From Hylemonella sp. UBA6679 (GTDB taxonomy: Bacteria > Pseudomonadota > Gammaproteobacteria > Burkholderiales > Burkholderiaceae_C): a DNA stretch of 64,000 bases. The position numbers were made by a program, and so were the translations under genes. Shown here piece by piece: positions 17,723 to 27,520 of this stretch. Below the pieces are notes generated by a model, which saw only the letters and a program-made list of their open reading frames with translations, was not told the DNA's origin and did not search any database. Each line of letters starts with the position of its first letter. Position 1 is the stretch's first letter. Location: the NCBI GenBank assembly GCA_002454975.1, contig DKJZ01000041.1, forward strand, positions 1 through 64,000, read 5' to 3'.

Positions 17723-18345
17723 GCGGCCTCGATTCGTTCAATCGCCATGTCTGCGGCAAAGCCCACAAAGGGGTCGGTCGCAAAGCGTTGGCCAGCAGCG
17801 CGCAGCGCGGGCACGTCTTGCACATCGCCCACCTCGGTCATCACCTCAATGGCCGCGGCCACCACGTTGACCGCGGTTTCGTTTTGCAGCACTTGACGCA
17901 GCCAGGTGGCCACGTGCTCGTGGCGCAACTCGGCCAGCAGGTTCACGGTGAAGATGCGCACATCGGGGTCGCTGTCGCGCAGCAACGCTTGCATGCGCGG
18001 TGCAACTGCCAAGGGCATTTCTGTCAGGGCTTCAATGGCGCCATTGCGCAGGCCCGCGTCTTCGCTGCGCAAGAGAGGCAGCAAGGCGTTGACCGCATCG
18101 TCGTTGGCAAAGCCAGCCAGGGTGGTGAAGAGAGCGGTGCGCACGCTGCTGTCGCGCTCGTGCAGCAAGACCTCGCCCAGGGTGGGTGCCACGCGCGGGT
18201 ACTGCATCAACTCGCGTGCTGCCCAGCGCCGGTTGCTGGCTTGGTCGTCTTTGAGTTGTTGCAACAAACCCGCCTCGTCGCGCACGAACTCGCGCTCAAC
18301 GACCTCATGCAGGCCTGGGTTGTTGACAGGTTTTTTAAGTCCCAT
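17719..18345 (-). CDS. HEAT-repeat protein of the chemosensory operon
   Basis: 208 residues built from about four to five HEAT-like helical pairs, for example RRWAARELMQ, DDAVNALLPLLRSEDAGLR and DPDVRIFTVNLLAEL. Such proteins are protein-binding scaffolds without catalysis. Placed between cheB and cheR and coupled to cheR by ATGA overlap, it could bind CheB, CheR or the MCP array. This role is inferred from position only. HEAT proteins are not part of the E. coli-type chemotaxis set. Confidence 0.75.
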   Translation of the reverse strand: MGLKKPVNNPGLHEVVEREFVRDEAGLLQQLKDDQASNRRWAARELMQYPRVAPTLGEVLLHERDSSVRTALFTTLAGFANDDAVNALLPLLRSEDAGLRNGAIEALTEMPLAVAPRMQALLRDSDPDVRIFTVNLLAELRHEHVATWLRQVLQNETAVNVVAAAIEVMTEVGDVQDVPALRAAGQRFATDPFVGFAADMAIERIEAA

Positions 18346-18353
18346 GAGAGTCC

Positions 18354-19550
18354 TCAGTGTTTTTTCGTCCGGCCCATCCAGCTCACCAGCTGGGCGCTGA
18401 TGGCGGTGGCGGGCAAAACTTGGGTGGCGCCTTGGCGGTTGATGAGCTCTTGCGGCATGCCAAACACCACGGCCGAGTCGGCAGACTCGGCAATCGTGCG
18501 GCCACCCATTTGACGCAGGCGCGCCATTTGTTCGGCCCCGTCGTTGCCCATGCCGGTGAGCAGCACGCCGATCATTCGGTCGGCAGGCACATAGCGCATG
18601 GCGGTTTCCACCATGCGGTCCACCGAAGGGTGCCAGGGATGCACCGCCGACTCGGGCAGCGGCTGCACAATCAGGCGCCCCAGGCGCTCAGACACCACCA
18701 TGTCGCTGCCGCCGCGGGCGATGTAAATCACCCCCGGCTCAATGGGCATGGGGGTGGCTGCTTCGCGTACCTCGAGCTGGCAAATCGAGTCCATGCGTTT
18801 GGCAAACACGTCGGTGAAGTTGGCCGGCATGTGCTGCGCAATCAACACGGGCCACGGAAAATCGGCCGGCAGCCGGGGCAAGATGTCTTCGAGCGTGCGT
18901 GGCCCGCCCGTGGACACCCCCAGCACCACCATGCCAGGCAGTTGCGAGGTGACCGTGCTTGAACCCGGTGGCAGCATGCCGGTGCTCTCCAGGCGCTGGC
19001 GCGCTTGGGTGCCAAAAGGCGTGGCCGGGCGCAGGCTGGCGCTTGCTTCGGTGCGTGAGAGCGCCGATGGGGCTGGCCTGAGTGGGCGTGCTGGTGCAGG
19101 GCGTGACGGAACCGGGCGTGTTGGCGCAGGGCTTGCGTCGTGCGGGCCAGGCATGCGGATGCGCGCCTTGGCCGCACACCGCACTTTGCTGACCAAGTCC
19201 TTGGCCACACTGTCCATGCTCAGCGAGATGGTGCCCCCGGGCTTGGCGACGTAATCCACCGCACCCAGGGCCAGGGCCTCCAGCGTGACTTGCGCACCCC
19301 GCTCGGTCAGCGAGCTCACCATCACCACAGGGGTGGGGCGGGCTTGCATGATGAGCGAGAGCGCAGTGAGGCCATCCATCTCGGGCATGTTGATGTCTAA
19401 CGTGACCACATCGGGCTGCCACTCGGTGACTTGCTCCACGCCTTCACGTCCATTGCGAGCCATGGCCACTTTCAGGCCGGCCTCGGTGAGCACCTGGCTC
19501 AACAAGCGACGCATGAGTGCAGAGTCGTCAATGACAAGAACCTTCAACAC
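18354..19550 (-). CDS. cheB: Protein-glutamate methylesterase CheB
   Basis: 398 residues from a GTG start at 19550, chosen because GGAGGG lies three bases upstream and the receiver domain begins right after it. An upstream ATG would add 26 residues from inside the CheW gene. Receiver with Asp52 in LDINMPEMDG. A Pro/Ala-rich linker of about 75 residues (roughly 140-215) is longer than usual. Methylesterase domain with GVSTGGPRTL (Ser), IAQHMPANFT (His) and GMGNDGAEQM (Asp). It removes methyl groups from, and deamidates, MCPs. Confidence 0.95.
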   Translation of the reverse strand: MLKVLVIDDSALMRRLLSQVLTEAGLKVAMARNGREGVEQVTEWQPDVVTLDINMPEMDGLTALSLIMQARPTPVVMVSSLTERGAQVTLEALALGAVDYVAKPGGTISLSMDSVAKDLVSKVRCAAKARIRMPGPHDASPAPTRPVPSRPAPARPLRPAPSALSRTEASASLRPATPFGTQARQRLESTGMLPPGSSTVTSQLPGMVVLGVSTGGPRTLEDILPRLPADFPWPVLIAQHMPANFTDVFAKRMDSICQLEVREAATPMPIEPGVIYIARGGSDMVVSERLGRLIVQPLPESAVHPWHPSVDRMVETAMRYVPADRMIGVLLTGMGNDGAEQMARLRQMGGRTIAESADSAVVFGMPQELINRQGATQVLPATAISAQLVSWMGRTKKH

Positions 19551-19563
19551 AAACCCTCCTTCT

Positions 19564-21186
19564 TCAAGCTGCCAATGCCATGGGCTCGCCGCCGCTGGCC
19601 GTGTCCGACACCATCTCGTGCATGCCACGGTTTTCCATGGCGCCGAGCAACTGGTCGGGATCGATCAACATCACCAAGCGCTTGTCGCCTTCGAGCTTGG
19701 CCACGCGCGTGATGAGCTTGGCCTGCTCGTTGGACAACTCGGGCGCGTGCTCGATGTTGGATTTGGAGATGCGCAGCACCTCGGCCACCGAGTCCACAAT
19801 GAAGCCGGTGCGCAAGCCCCCCAGCGTGTAAACCATGATGCGCTGGCGGTCGTTGCGCTCGCTTTTGGGCAAGCCCAAACGTGTGCGCTGGTCGATCACG
19901 GGCAGCACGGTGCCACGCAGGTTGATCACGCCCTCGGCATACGCGGGTGTGCGCGGTACGCGGGTGAGCACATCGGGCACGCGCACAATTTCTTGCACGC
20001 TCATGATGGGCACGCCGTACTCTTCGGTGCCCAGGCGGAAGATCACCACCTGGGTGTCATCGTCGTTGCCGACCTCGCTGCTCATGCTCATGGTGTCGCT
20101 CTCTTGTGTGCTGGATGTGTGGGGGTCTTCGTTGGCCACCAAGTCGCTCAAATGGTTCAAGCCTGGCAGGTGCTGGGTGGCAATGATCGAGACCAGACGC
20201 TTGCCGTTGTCCAAGCGGCAAATGGCTGAAAACTCTTTCATGCCTGGGTCGTGCGAGAGCAGCGAAGGCATGTCATCGGCCTGGCCGCGTGGCACCGACA
20301 ACACCTCTTTGACGGTGTCGGTCACCAGGCCCATCTGGCCGCCGTCGGGCAGCGACACCACCACAATGCGGTGGCGCTCGTCGTGTTCCACATCGGGCAG
20401 GCCAAACAAGTGGCGCAAGCCCACCAGGGGGAGCAAGCGTTGGCGCAGCGACATCAACCCCAGCACGTGCGAAGGCGTGTTGGGCAGCTCGCTGATCTCC
20501 GATGGCCGTTGCACGATTTCGCGCACCTCGGCGATGTCGATGGCGTACTCTTGCCCCGCCACGGTGAAGCTCACCAGGCGCAACTCGTCGCTGCTGACCT
20601 TGTCGTCGGTGCCGCTCACGTCGTGCGCGGTGCTGCTTTGGCTGGTGATGCGTGCGTTGCCGCGCGCTGCAGCCATTTGCGCAATGCTGGCAAATTGCTC
20701 GCGCACCACGCGGTCAAAGTCCAGCACCAGCAGCAGCTGGTCTTTGCCACCTTCGGCGCAGGGCCGCTTGATGACCCCGGTGAGGTAGTCCGATTGCACC
20801 ACCGATTGGATGTGGTGCGCAGGCTCGATCTCCTCGGGCTCTACGCTGATCACGCTCGAGACATGGTCCACCACAAAGCCCAGGGGTTGGCCCAGGTTGA
20901 TGACCACGGCGCGCGTGGCGTCGTCGTGCTCGCGCGCCTCCACCCCAAAGATGCGGCGCAGGTTCACGATGGGCAGCACACGGCCACGCAAATTGGCCAG
21001 GCCGTCGAGCGAATGCGGGGCCAGCGGCAAGCGGGCCACGGTGGGCACACGGATGATTTCTTGCACCGGCGCCATCTGCACAGCGAACATTTCGTCGGCC
21101 ACGCTGAAGGTGACAAACTGCCTGTCTTGCGCAGCCTCGTCTGTGGGCTCGGCGCTTGCCGATGCCAGATCGTCAGAGATTTCCAT
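19564..21186 (-). CDS. Triple CheW-domain scaffold protein
   Basis: 540 residues containing three complete CheW domains, about 20-165, 200-345 and 375-525, each with an LRG/LRQ-V-LP-V turn (NLRGRVLPIVNLR, SLRQRLLPLVGLR, NLRGTVLPVIDQR). Linkers are acidic or Ser-rich. CheW domains link MCP tips to CheA; three in one chain could cross-link several receptors or kinases. The ATG at 21186 has AAGGAG seven bases upstream, and is preferred to the GTG three bases before it. Usual CheW is about 160 residues, so this is a fused multivalent form. Confidence 0.9.
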   Translation of the reverse strand: MEISDDLASASAEPTDEAAQDRQFVTFSVADEMFAVQMAPVQEIIRVPTVARLPLAPHSLDGLANLRGRVLPIVNLRRIFGVEAREHDDATRAVVINLGQPLGFVVDHVSSVISVEPEEIEPAHHIQSVVQSDYLTGVIKRPCAEGGKDQLLLVLDFDRVVREQFASIAQMAAARGNARITSQSSTAHDVSGTDDKVSSDELRLVSFTVAGQEYAIDIAEVREIVQRPSEISELPNTPSHVLGLMSLRQRLLPLVGLRHLFGLPDVEHDERHRIVVVSLPDGGQMGLVTDTVKEVLSVPRGQADDMPSLLSHDPGMKEFSAICRLDNGKRLVSIIATQHLPGLNHLSDLVANEDPHTSSTQESDTMSMSSEVGNDDDTQVVIFRLGTEEYGVPIMSVQEIVRVPDVLTRVPRTPAYAEGVINLRGTVLPVIDQRTRLGLPKSERNDRQRIMVYTLGGLRTGFIVDSVAEVLRISKSNIEHAPELSNEQAKLITRVAKLEGDKRLVMLIDPDQLLGAMENRGMHEMVSDTASGGEPMALAA

Positions 21187-21206
21187 CACGGCTCTCCTTG
21201 CTGGGC

Positions 21207-23132
21207 TCAGTTGCTTTGCAGCTCGTCAGCCAAAGAGGCGATCTCTTCAATCGCAGCCGACAACTCCTCCGCACCGGTGGACTGCTGACGCGCGGCGGTC
21301 GAGGCTTGCTCCGCCGCTTTTTCAGCCTGTGTGGCAGCGGTGGACACCTGGTCCACACCCACCTTCACCTGGGCCAGCGCAGCCACAATTTCTTCCGAGG
21401 CAGCCACGGCTTCGGCGTTGCCCTCTTCGAGCTTGGCCACGTCTTCTTCCATGCTGATGAGGTTGGCGGTGATGCTCTTGGTTTTTTCCACTTCGCTCAG
21501 CGCCGAGCTGATGATCTCGCTCAGGTCGCGGCCCACCAAGGCAATTTGGTCTTGGATCGACTTGACCAGGTCTTTGATGCGGTCGGCGTTCTCGGCCGAG
21601 TCGTGCGCCAGGTTACGAATGTCGGTGGCCACCACCACAAAGCCCTTGCCGTACTCGCCTGCACGGGCGGCTTCGATGCTGCCGTTGACGGCCAGCATGT
21701 TGGTCTGGATGGACACCTGGGTGATGGCGTCCACAATCTTGTCGATCTTGCGGCTGATGAGCTCGAGCGACTTGATTTGTTGCGCGCTTTCGCGGGTGGA
21801 GTCCACGCTCGAAGAAATGCTGCTCACCAAGCCGTCGATCAAGGCTTTGTTCTCACCCATCACACCTTTGATGGCAGCGGCAAGTTCGCGGGCACCACTT
21901 GCACGGTCGGAGGCGAGCTGAGCACCTTTTTCAATTTGGCTGATGGCTGCGGCCGACTCGGCGGTGGCGCTGGACTGGGCCTGCGCGCCTTTGCGAATCT
22001 CTTCCAGGGCAATCATGATTTGGCTGGCCGAGCGGTTGATCTCTTGTACCGCGCTGGAGAGCTCCTCAGCGGCCGAGGCCACTTCTTCGGCGCTCTTGCC
22101 AATGTCGGTGCTGTTTTTGAGCTCGTCAGCCAATTCAGACAAGTTGGACGCGGTTTGCTCGCACTCGGCCAAAGCGGTGCTTTGCTCTTGCACGGTTTTG
22201 GCGGCTTCTTCGCACGCCGAGCTTTGCTCAGTGGCCGCTGCGGCAATGGTTTCTGCGCCTTTGAGGGCTTGGCTGGCCGCGGTGATGGACTGCTGAGCCG
22301 CCGAGGCAATCTCGTTGGCGCCCGCCACAATTTCTACCGAATCGCGCCCGATTTTGTCGAGCTGCTGAATGATGGTTTTGCTCTTGTCGGCTTCGGTTTG
22401 CACAGCCTCGGCTGCCTCGTTGATGCCTTCGGCAATGCTTTTCACATCGCCCTGAATTTGGCCCACCAGGTCTTGAATTTGTTTGGCGCTTTTTTCGCTG
22501 GTCTCAGCCAGGGTGCGCACCTCATCGGCCACCACCGCAAAGCCTTTGCCGTGTTGGCCGGCGCGGGCCGCTTCAATGGCGGCGTTCAGGGCCAGCAAAT
22601 TGGTTTGGTCGGCAATGCGGGCCACGGCCTTGACGATGTCGCCAATGTTGGCAGCTTGGCGCTCCAACTCAGCCACCATCTTGACCGACTCGCCTTGGCG
22701 CTGCGCGGCCACGCCCACATTCGTCACGGTGGTTTGCACCTCTTCGTTGACCTTACCCACCAAACGCTGCATGGTTTGGGCGCGCGTTTGCGCGTCTTTG
22801 GCCGAGGCCAGCTGGCGGTTGATGGCGCCCGTGATTTGGGTGATGGCCGCCAAAGATTCTTGCGCTGCACCGGAGGCCTCTTCAGCGCCGCTGGCAATCT
22901 CATCCGAGGCGCGCTTGAGCTCTTCGGCCGCGGAGGCGGCTTCGTTCACGCCGGCCGACACTTGGCTCGACGCGCTGGCCACGCGCTCAGCGGCTTGCTG
23001 CTGCTTGGCCAAGGTGCGTGCGCGTTTGCGCTGCGCATCGGCATCACGGCTCATTTGTCGGCTAACGCCGCGAACCACAGCAGGATTGACTTCAGGTGCC
23101 GGCGAGGCAGAGCGTTTCATGACCAGTGACAT
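21207..23132 (-). CDS. Cytosolic MCP with two signalling-tip domains
   Basis: 641 residues, no membrane segment and no recognised sensor domain. Long heptad coiled coil with two separate MCP hairpin tips: [17 protein letters not shown] at about residue 186 and [17 protein letters not shown] at about 486, each followed by its own VVAD/VVATD strand. I chose ATG 23132 (MSLVMKRS), which has CGGAG upstream; an ATG at 23180 lies before this ribosome site. It is the first gene of the operon. A receptor with two kinase-control tips but no input domain might work as a scaffold or sense a cytosolic partner. Confidence 0.88.
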   Translation of the reverse strand: MSLVMKRSASPAPEVNPAVVRGVSRQMSRDADAQRKRARTLAKQQQAAERVASASSQVSAGVNEAASAAEELKRASDEIASGAEEASGAAQESLAAITQITGAINRQLASAKDAQTRAQTMQRLVGKVNEEVQTTVTNVGVAAQRQGESVKMVAELERQAANIGDIVKAVARIADQTNLLALNAAIEAARAGQHGKGFAVVADEVRTLAETSEKSAKQIQDLVGQIQGDVKSIAEGINEAAEAVQTEADKSKTIIQQLDKIGRDSVEIVAGANEIASAAQQSITAASQALKGAETIAAAATEQSSACEEAAKTVQEQSTALAECEQTASNLSELADELKNSTDIGKSAEEVASAAEELSSAVQEINRSASQIMIALEEIRKGAQAQSSATAESAAAISQIEKGAQLASDRASGARELAAAIKGVMGENKALIDGLVSSISSSVDSTRESAQQIKSLELISRKIDKIVDAITQVSIQTNMLAVNGSIEAARAGEYGKGFVVVATDIRNLAHDSAENADRIKDLVKSIQDQIALVGRDLSEIISSALSEVEKTKSITANLISMEEDVAKLEEGNAEAVAASEEIVAALAQVKVGVDQVSTAATQAEKAAEQASTAARQQSTGAEELSAAIEEIASLADELQSN

Positions 23133-23460
23133 ACCATTAACTCCGTTAAGTTGGATGAGCATCCAAGCGGCCTGGCCCATGTCTTTGGAGCGAGGTGCCG
23201 GACGAAACCGTGACCGGAAACACAGCCCCTATGGCGTGTCTCCCTGTGACCAAATTATTGGGTGGAGGCAATAAATTGATACTTGTAATAACGGTTGGTC
23301 GGCGGCACATCTTGAGGGTTAGCCACCCTCAAGTTGGCGGGTCTACGCGCAAACCCTGAGCCCCGCATGCAGCCGTGTTGGCGCAGGGGCTTGCTAACTG
23401 AAAAAAATGCTGAAAATGCGCGGGCAAGAAAAAGGTCCGGGCAAGAAAAAAGCCCCGGCC
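23133..23460 (-). other. Leader of the chemosensory operon, no gene
   Basis: Between the tRNA terminator and the MCP start. It holds a perfect hairpin, CTTGAGGGT (23311-23319) and ACCCTCAAG (23325-23333) with a TAGCC loop, and tandem T-rich stems (23400-23460) that continue the tRNA terminator. The promoter of the operon probably lies here, but I cannot assign a sigma factor with confidence. Confidence 0.5.
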
Positions 23461-23497
23461 AAAAAAAAAGCCCCAGCACTTGCGTGCAGGGGCTTTT
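23461..23497 (-). terminator. Terminator of tRNA-Met
   Basis: AGCCCCAGCAC (23469-23479) pairs with GTGCAGGGGCT (23484-23494), followed on the minus strand by nine T. It begins nine bases after the tRNA CCA end. Confidence 0.88.
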
Positions 23498-23502
23498 CAA
23501 TG

Positions 23503-23579
23503 TGGTGGTGATAGGTGGATTTGAACCACCGACATCAGCATTATGAATGCTGCGCTCTAACCAACTGAGCTATATCACC
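23503..23579 (-). tRNA. tRNA-Met (anticodon CAT)
   Basis: 77 nt with encoded CCA. Acceptor GGTGATA pairs with TATCACC, D arm AGCTCAGTTGGTTAGAGC, anticodon loop TTCATAA, T arm GGTGGTTCAAATCCACC. A G1-C72 pair excludes the initiator form. Elongator tRNA-Met is most likely. A tRNA-Ile2 with a lysidine-modified CAT anticodon cannot be fully excluded by eye, although the body resembles Burkholderiales elongator Met. Confidence 0.93.
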
Positions 23580-23637
23580 GAAGAGCATAATTATAGCGGG
23601 ATTTTTTGGCTCGGGTCGTGTGCTTGGGGCAAGTGCT

Positions 23638-24417
23638 TTAGGCGTGCTTGAACTCGGCTTTGCGCTTGTTGACAAAGGCGTCCATGCCTTCTTTTTGGTC
23701 GGCCGTGGCGAACAAGGCGTGGAAGAGGCGGCGCTCAAACATCACGCCGTCGCTCAGGCCGCTCTCAAAGGCGCGGTTGACCGACTCTTTGGCCGCCATG
23801 GTGGCCAGTTGCGAGAAGCCGCAAATCATCAGGGCGGCGCCCAGGGTTTCGTCCATGAGTTTGTCCAGGGGCACCACGCGGCTGACCAGTCCGGCACGCT
23901 CGGCCTCGGTGGCGTCCATCATTCGCCCGGTCAGGGCCAGGTCCATGGCTTTGGCTTTGCCCACAGCGCGCGGCAGGCGCTGGGTGCCGCCCGCGCCTGG
24001 AATCACGCCGAGTTTGATCTCGGGCTGGCCAAATTTGGCGTTGTCTGCGGCGATGATGAAGTCGCACATCATGGCCAGCTCGCAGCCGCCGCCCAGGGCA
24101 AAACCGCTCACGGCGGCAATCACGGGTTTGCGAATTTGGCGAATGCGCTCCCAGTTGCGGGTGATGTAGTCGTGCTTGTACACGTCTGAGAAGCTGTAGG
24201 TGGCCATGGCACCAATGTCGGCACCCGCGGCAAACGCTTTCTCGCTGCCGGTGATGACCATGCAGCCGATGCGCTCGTCGGCATCAAACGCGGCCAGGGC
24301 CTCGCCCAGCTCGTTCATCAGCTGGTCGTTCAGGGCATTGAGTTGCTTGGGGCGGTTGAGTGTGATCACGCCAACCTTGTCGGCCTCGGTGCGCACTTGA
24401 ATCATCTCGTAGCTCAT
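23638..24417 (-). CDS. Enoyl-CoA hydratase
   Basis: 259 residues, crotonase fold. It hydrates trans-2-enoyl-CoA in fatty-acid or aromatic-acid beta-oxidation. Conserved oxyanion-hole segments are AFAAGADIG and [12 protein letters not shown], with catalytic Glu region [22 protein letters not shown] 24417 (MSYEMIQV) has AGGAGA upstream. In-frame codons further upstream lack conservation. It is related to PaaF/FadB-type hydratases. The exact pathway is not shown by the neighbours. Confidence 0.93.
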   Translation of the reverse strand: MSYEMIQVRTEADKVGVITLNRPKQLNALNDQLMNELGEALAAFDADERIGCMVITGSEKAFAAGADIGAMATYSFSDVYKHDYITRNWERIRQIRKPVIAAVSGFALGGGCELAMMCDFIIAADNAKFGQPEIKLGVIPGAGGTQRLPRAVGKAKAMDLALTGRMMDATEAERAGLVSRVVPLDKLMDETLGAALMICGFSQLATMAAKESVNRAFESGLSDGVMFERRLFHALFATADQKEGMDAFVNKRKAEFKHA

Positions 24418-24500
24418 GGGGTCTCCTCTTGTTTCCTTGCTTGATTTTAAAAGTGTGGTGTCGCGCTCGGGGTGCTGTTTGCGACACACCAATGCCGGGC

Positions 24501-26078
24501 TCAGGCCTGTAAAAACAACTTGAACACGGGGTTGTGGGTTTCGTCCACGTAAGCGTAGCCCAGCGTAGCGAGAAACTTGGCAAAGGCTTTGTCGTCAGCC
24601 TTGGGCACTTGCAGGCCCACCAAAATGCGGCCGTAGTCGGCGCCTTGGTTGCGGTAGTGGAACAGGCTGATGTTCCAGCCCGGGCGCATCAGGCTCAAAA
24701 ACTTCAGCAAAGCGCCCGGCCGCTCGGGGAACACAAAGCGCAGCAAGCGCTCGTCGCTGGCCAGTTTGGAGTGCCCGCCCACCATGTGGCGGATGTGCTC
24801 TTTGGCCAGCTCGTCGTGGGTGAGGTCTAGCGCCTCAAAGCCGTGCTTGTTGAAGTTGCTGGCGATCTTGGCGCTTTCGCCCTTGGTGGTGGTCAGGCCC
24901 ACAAACACATGCGCTTGCGCCGCGTCGCTGATGCGGTAGTTGAACTCGGTCACGTTGCGCGGGCCGCCCGGCAGGTTGCCAATGAGCTCGCAAAAGCGCC
25001 GAAAGCTGCCGCGCTCTTCAGGAATGGTCACGGCGAACAGCGCCTCGCGCTCTTCGCCCACCTCGGCGCGCTCGGCCACAAAGCGCAGGCGGTCGAAGTT
25101 CATGTTGGCGCCGCACAAAATCGCGGCAAAGCTTTTGCCCTTGCACTTGTGCTTGGCCACGTACTGTTTGATGGCCGCCACGGCCATGGCGCCGGCGGGC
25201 TCCACGATGCTGCGGGTGTCCACAAACACGTCTTTGATGGCCGCGCACACCGCGTCGGTGTCTACCTCGATGTACTCGTCCACCAAGGATTGCGCCAGGC
25301 GGAAGGTTTCTTCGCCCACTTGCTTGACGGCTGTGCCGTCGCTAAACAGCCCCACGTCGTCCAGCACCAAGCGTTCGTCGGCGTCGATGGACTGGATCAT
25401 GGCGTTGGAGTCGTTCATTTGCACGCCGATGACCTTGATGTCCGGGCGTATGGCCTTGATGTAGCTGCCCACGCCCGCCACCAGCCCGCCCCCGCCGATG
25501 GCCACAAACACCGCGTCCAGGTCAGAGGCGCCATGCTTGCCCAGGCTTTGGAGTTGGCGCAGCATTTCCATGGCAATCGTGCCCTGGCCGGCGATCACAT
25601 CGGGGTCGTCAAAGGGGTGTACAAAAGTGAGGTGCTCTTTTTTCTGTAGCGCCAGCGCGTGCTTGTAAGCATCGGAGTAGCTCTCGCCAAACAGCACCAC
25701 CTCGCCCCCCAAGGTTTTGACGGCGTCGACCTTCACCTGCGGGGTGGTGGTGGGCATGACAATCACCGCGCGAGCGCCGAGCTTGCCCGCCCCCAGCGCC
25801 ACGCCCTGGGCGTGGTTGCCCGCCGAGGCGCAAATGACCCCCGCGGCAAGTTGCTCGGGGCTCAGGTGCGCCATCTTGTTGTAAGCGCCGCGCAGCTTGA
25901 AGCTGAACACGGGCTGCTGGTCTTCGCGCTTGAGCAACACGCGGTTGTGCAACCGCCGCCCCAACACCTTGGCCGGCTCCAGCGGCGTTTCCACCGCCAC
26001 GTCATACACCCGCGCAGTGAGGATTTTTTGCAGGTAATCGGCGGGGGTCAGGGGCTTTGTTTTAGGTGTGGCACGCAT
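24501..26078 (-). CDS. ilvA: Threonine ammonia-lyase, biosynthetic
   Basis: 525 residues. PLP-dependent deamination of threonine to 2-oxobutanoate, first step of isoleucine synthesis. PLP lysine in [12 protein letters not shown], phosphate-binding loop near [17 protein letters not shown]. The C-terminal third holds two ACT-like regulatory domains (about 330-420 and 425-515), as in the long, isoleucine-inhibited form. Length is typical. Confidence 0.97.
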   Translation of the reverse strand: MRATPKTKPLTPADYLQKILTARVYDVAVETPLEPAKVLGRRLHNRVLLKREDQQPVFSFKLRGAYNKMAHLSPEQLAAGVICASAGNHAQGVALGAGKLGARAVIVMPTTTPQVKVDAVKTLGGEVVLFGESYSDAYKHALALQKKEHLTFVHPFDDPDVIAGQGTIAMEMLRQLQSLGKHGASDLDAVFVAIGGGGLVAGVGSYIKAIRPDIKVIGVQMNDSNAMIQSIDADERLVLDDVGLFSDGTAVKQVGEETFRLAQSLVDEYIEVDTDAVCAAIKDVFVDTRSIVEPAGAMAVAAIKQYVAKHKCKGKSFAAILCGANMNFDRLRFVAERAEVGEEREALFAVTIPEERGSFRRFCELIGNLPGGPRNVTEFNYRISDAAQAHVFVGLTTTKGESAKIASNFNKHGFEALDLTHDELAKEHIRHMVGGHSKLASDERLLRFVFPERPGALLKFLSLMRPGWNISLFHYRNQGADYGRILVGLQVPKADDKAFAKFLATLGYAYVDETHNPVFKLFLQA

Positions 26079-26134
26079 GCGCCAAGTTTAGTGGCTCTGG
26101 CACGCGCGCCAGCCATGGCGCCAAAAGCCAAGCA

Positions 26135-26419
26135 TCAAAGCCTGTGTGTGGCACTTTTGTAGACCTGTTGCTTGTCACGTTTTCCCGCCGCGATCACCGT
26201 GACGGTGACCACCTCATCGTCTACTTGGCAAACAAGGCGATAGCCCAGTGCTAGCAGTTTGATTTTGTAGCAGTTGGCCATGCCGCACAGCGCTGCGGCT
26301 GGCACATGCGGGTGTTCAAGCCGCGCTTGCAGTTTCTTTTTGAGCGGTTCGCGCACGCTGGCGTCGAGTTGCTGCCACTCGCGCAGTGCCAATGCATGAA
26401 AGCGCAGTTTATAGCTCAT
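26135..26419 (-). CDS. RelE/ParE-family toxin
   Basis: 94 residues from ATG 26419 (MSYKLRF), which lies inside the end of the antitoxin gene (11-bp overlap). Family pattern: N-terminal helix with KKLQARL, then the basic beta sheet LCGMANCYKIKLLALGYRLVCQV and VTVTVIAAGKR. RelE members cleave mRNA in the ribosome. The C-terminus AAGKRDKQQVYKSA is typical. Co-transcribed with the Phd/YefM-type antitoxin. Confidence 0.9.
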   Translation of the reverse strand: MSYKLRFHALALREWQQLDASVREPLKKKLQARLEHPHVPAAALCGMANCYKIKLLALGYRLVCQVDDEVVTVTVIAAGKRDKQQVYKSATHRL

Positions 26420-26654
26420 CGATGCTGACATCGACAAACGGGCCTTGGGCGCGGTCGCGTATCAGTTTGGCGTCTTCCAAATCTTCCAGGTGCGCCATGA
26501 GCCGTTCGTAGTGAGCGGCAGGCAAAAGGTAGGCCTCAGCCCGGTTGTGGTTGAGCACCGCCACCGGCTCGTCCTCGGCTTGCTTCAAAATGTCGGCATA
26601 GTGGCGCTTGAGGTTGGTCACACTGACCGTGAGATTGCTTAAGACGGTATCCAT
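26409..26654 (-). CDS. Phd/YefM-family antitoxin
   Basis: 81 residues. N-terminal DNA-binding Phd fold (TNLKRHYADILKQAEDEPVAVLNHNR) and an acidic C-terminal tail that would wrap the toxin. Gene order antitoxin then toxin and the overlap are the normal arrangement. An imperfect inverted repeat upstream may be its operator. Confidence 0.9.
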   Translation of the reverse strand: MDTVLSNLTVSVTNLKRHYADILKQAEDEPVAVLNHNRAEAYLLPAAHYERLMAHLEDLEDAKLIRDRAQGPFVDVSIDEL

Positions 26655-26663
26655 GATTTTGAT

Positions 26664-26687
26664 GCCAAATTAAATGCTAATTATGGC
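26664..26687 (-). promoter_or_regulatory. Possible operator of the Phd-RelE module
   Basis: GCCAAATTA and TAATTATGGC form an imperfect, AT-rich inverted repeat around an ATGC centre, ten bases upstream of the antitoxin start. Such modules autorepress at sites of this kind. Confidence 0.45.
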
Positions 26688-26735
26688 GTCTTTTGTGGAT
26701 GCGTGTTGATTTTTAACTTGTGAAGGATGACCCAC

Positions 26736-27185
26736 ATGGACTGCACAGTAACCTGGACCGGCGCGACCGGCACCCGCTCAGGCATGGGCTTTTTGGCTGA
26801 AACCGGCAGCGGCCACACCTTGGTGATGGACGGCGCACCCGATGCGGCCAAGCCCGAAAACGGTGGCCAAAACCTCGCCCCGCGCCCTATGGAAACCCTG
26901 CTGGCAGGCGCAGGTGGCTGCACCGCTTACGACGTGGTGCTGATACTTAAGCGCGGCCGCCACGATGTGCGCGGCTGCTCGGTGCGTTTGCAATCAGAGC
27001 GCGCCGAAGTTGACCCCAAGGTGTTCACCAAAATCAACATGCATTTCACGGTCACTGGCAAGGGCCTGCCCCAAGCCGCGGTGGAGCGCGCCATCCAGAT
27101 GAGCCACGACAAATACTGCTCAGCCACCATCATGCTGGGCAAAACCGCCGAGATCACCACCAGTTTTGAGGTGGTGGAGGCTTGA
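26736..27185 (+). CDS. OsmC-family protein
   Basis: 149 residues. OsmC/Ohr fold peroxidase-like proteins reduce organic hydroperoxides with a cysteine pair. Here the cysteines appear in AGAGGCTAYDV and DKYCSATIM, the two conserved positions. ATG 26736 is chosen over ATG 26727 because the GAAGG Shine-Dalgarno directly abuts the earlier ATG. It resembles the YhfA-like OsmC subgroup rather than Ohr. Stand-alone gene between two toxin-antitoxin modules. Confidence 0.9.
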   Translation: MDCTVTWTGATGTRSGMGFLAETGSGHTLVMDGAPDAAKPENGGQNLAPRPMETLLAGAGGCTAYDVVLILKRGRHDVRGCSVRLQSERAEVDPKVFTKINMHFTVTGKGLPQAAVERAIQMSHDKYCSATIMLGKTAEITTSFEVVEA

Positions 27186-27242
27186 CCGCAAGCCATGAGG
27201 CACTAAAATGGGTTTTTACTAATTTCGTGCGGCACTCAAAAC

Positions 27243-27515
27243 ATGCAAGCAGCCATCAGTACCAGCGTCAAAGTTGTGGGAGCCAACGGACAAATTTCCC
27301 TAGGCAAGCAATTTGCTGGGCGTCAGGTGCTCGTCGAAGAGCAAGAGGCAGGGGTATGGCTTATTCGCACAGCCACGGTGGTGCCTGACAACGAGCGTTG
27401 GCTGCACGCCTCAGGTGCGGCTGCAGACCTGGAGCAGGCGTTGGCTTGGGCACAAGCCCACCCAGCGCACGATGAGGGCGCAGACGACTTGGTTGAGCGC
27501 TTGCAAGGCGAATAA
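27243..27515 (+). CDS. AbrB-like putative antitoxin
   Basis: 90 residues. The N-terminal half (VKVVGANGQISLGKQFAGRQ) has the swapped-hairpin look of AbrB/MazE-type DNA-binding antitoxins, the C-terminal half is acidic (HDEGADDLVERLQGE). The next gene starts five bases on and has RelE-like features, so I infer the antitoxin of a little-described toxin-antitoxin pair. No named family comes to mind with certainty. Confidence 0.65.
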   Translation: MQAAISTSVKVVGANGQISLGKQFAGRQVLVEEQEAGVWLIRTATVVPDNERWLHASGAAADLEQALAWAQAHPAHDEGADDLVERLQGE

Positions 27516-27520
27516 AGCCC

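Noticed and set aside
21156..23129. 657-codon open frame opposite the double-tip MCP
   Set aside because: Antisense shadow of repetitive Ala/Glu codons.
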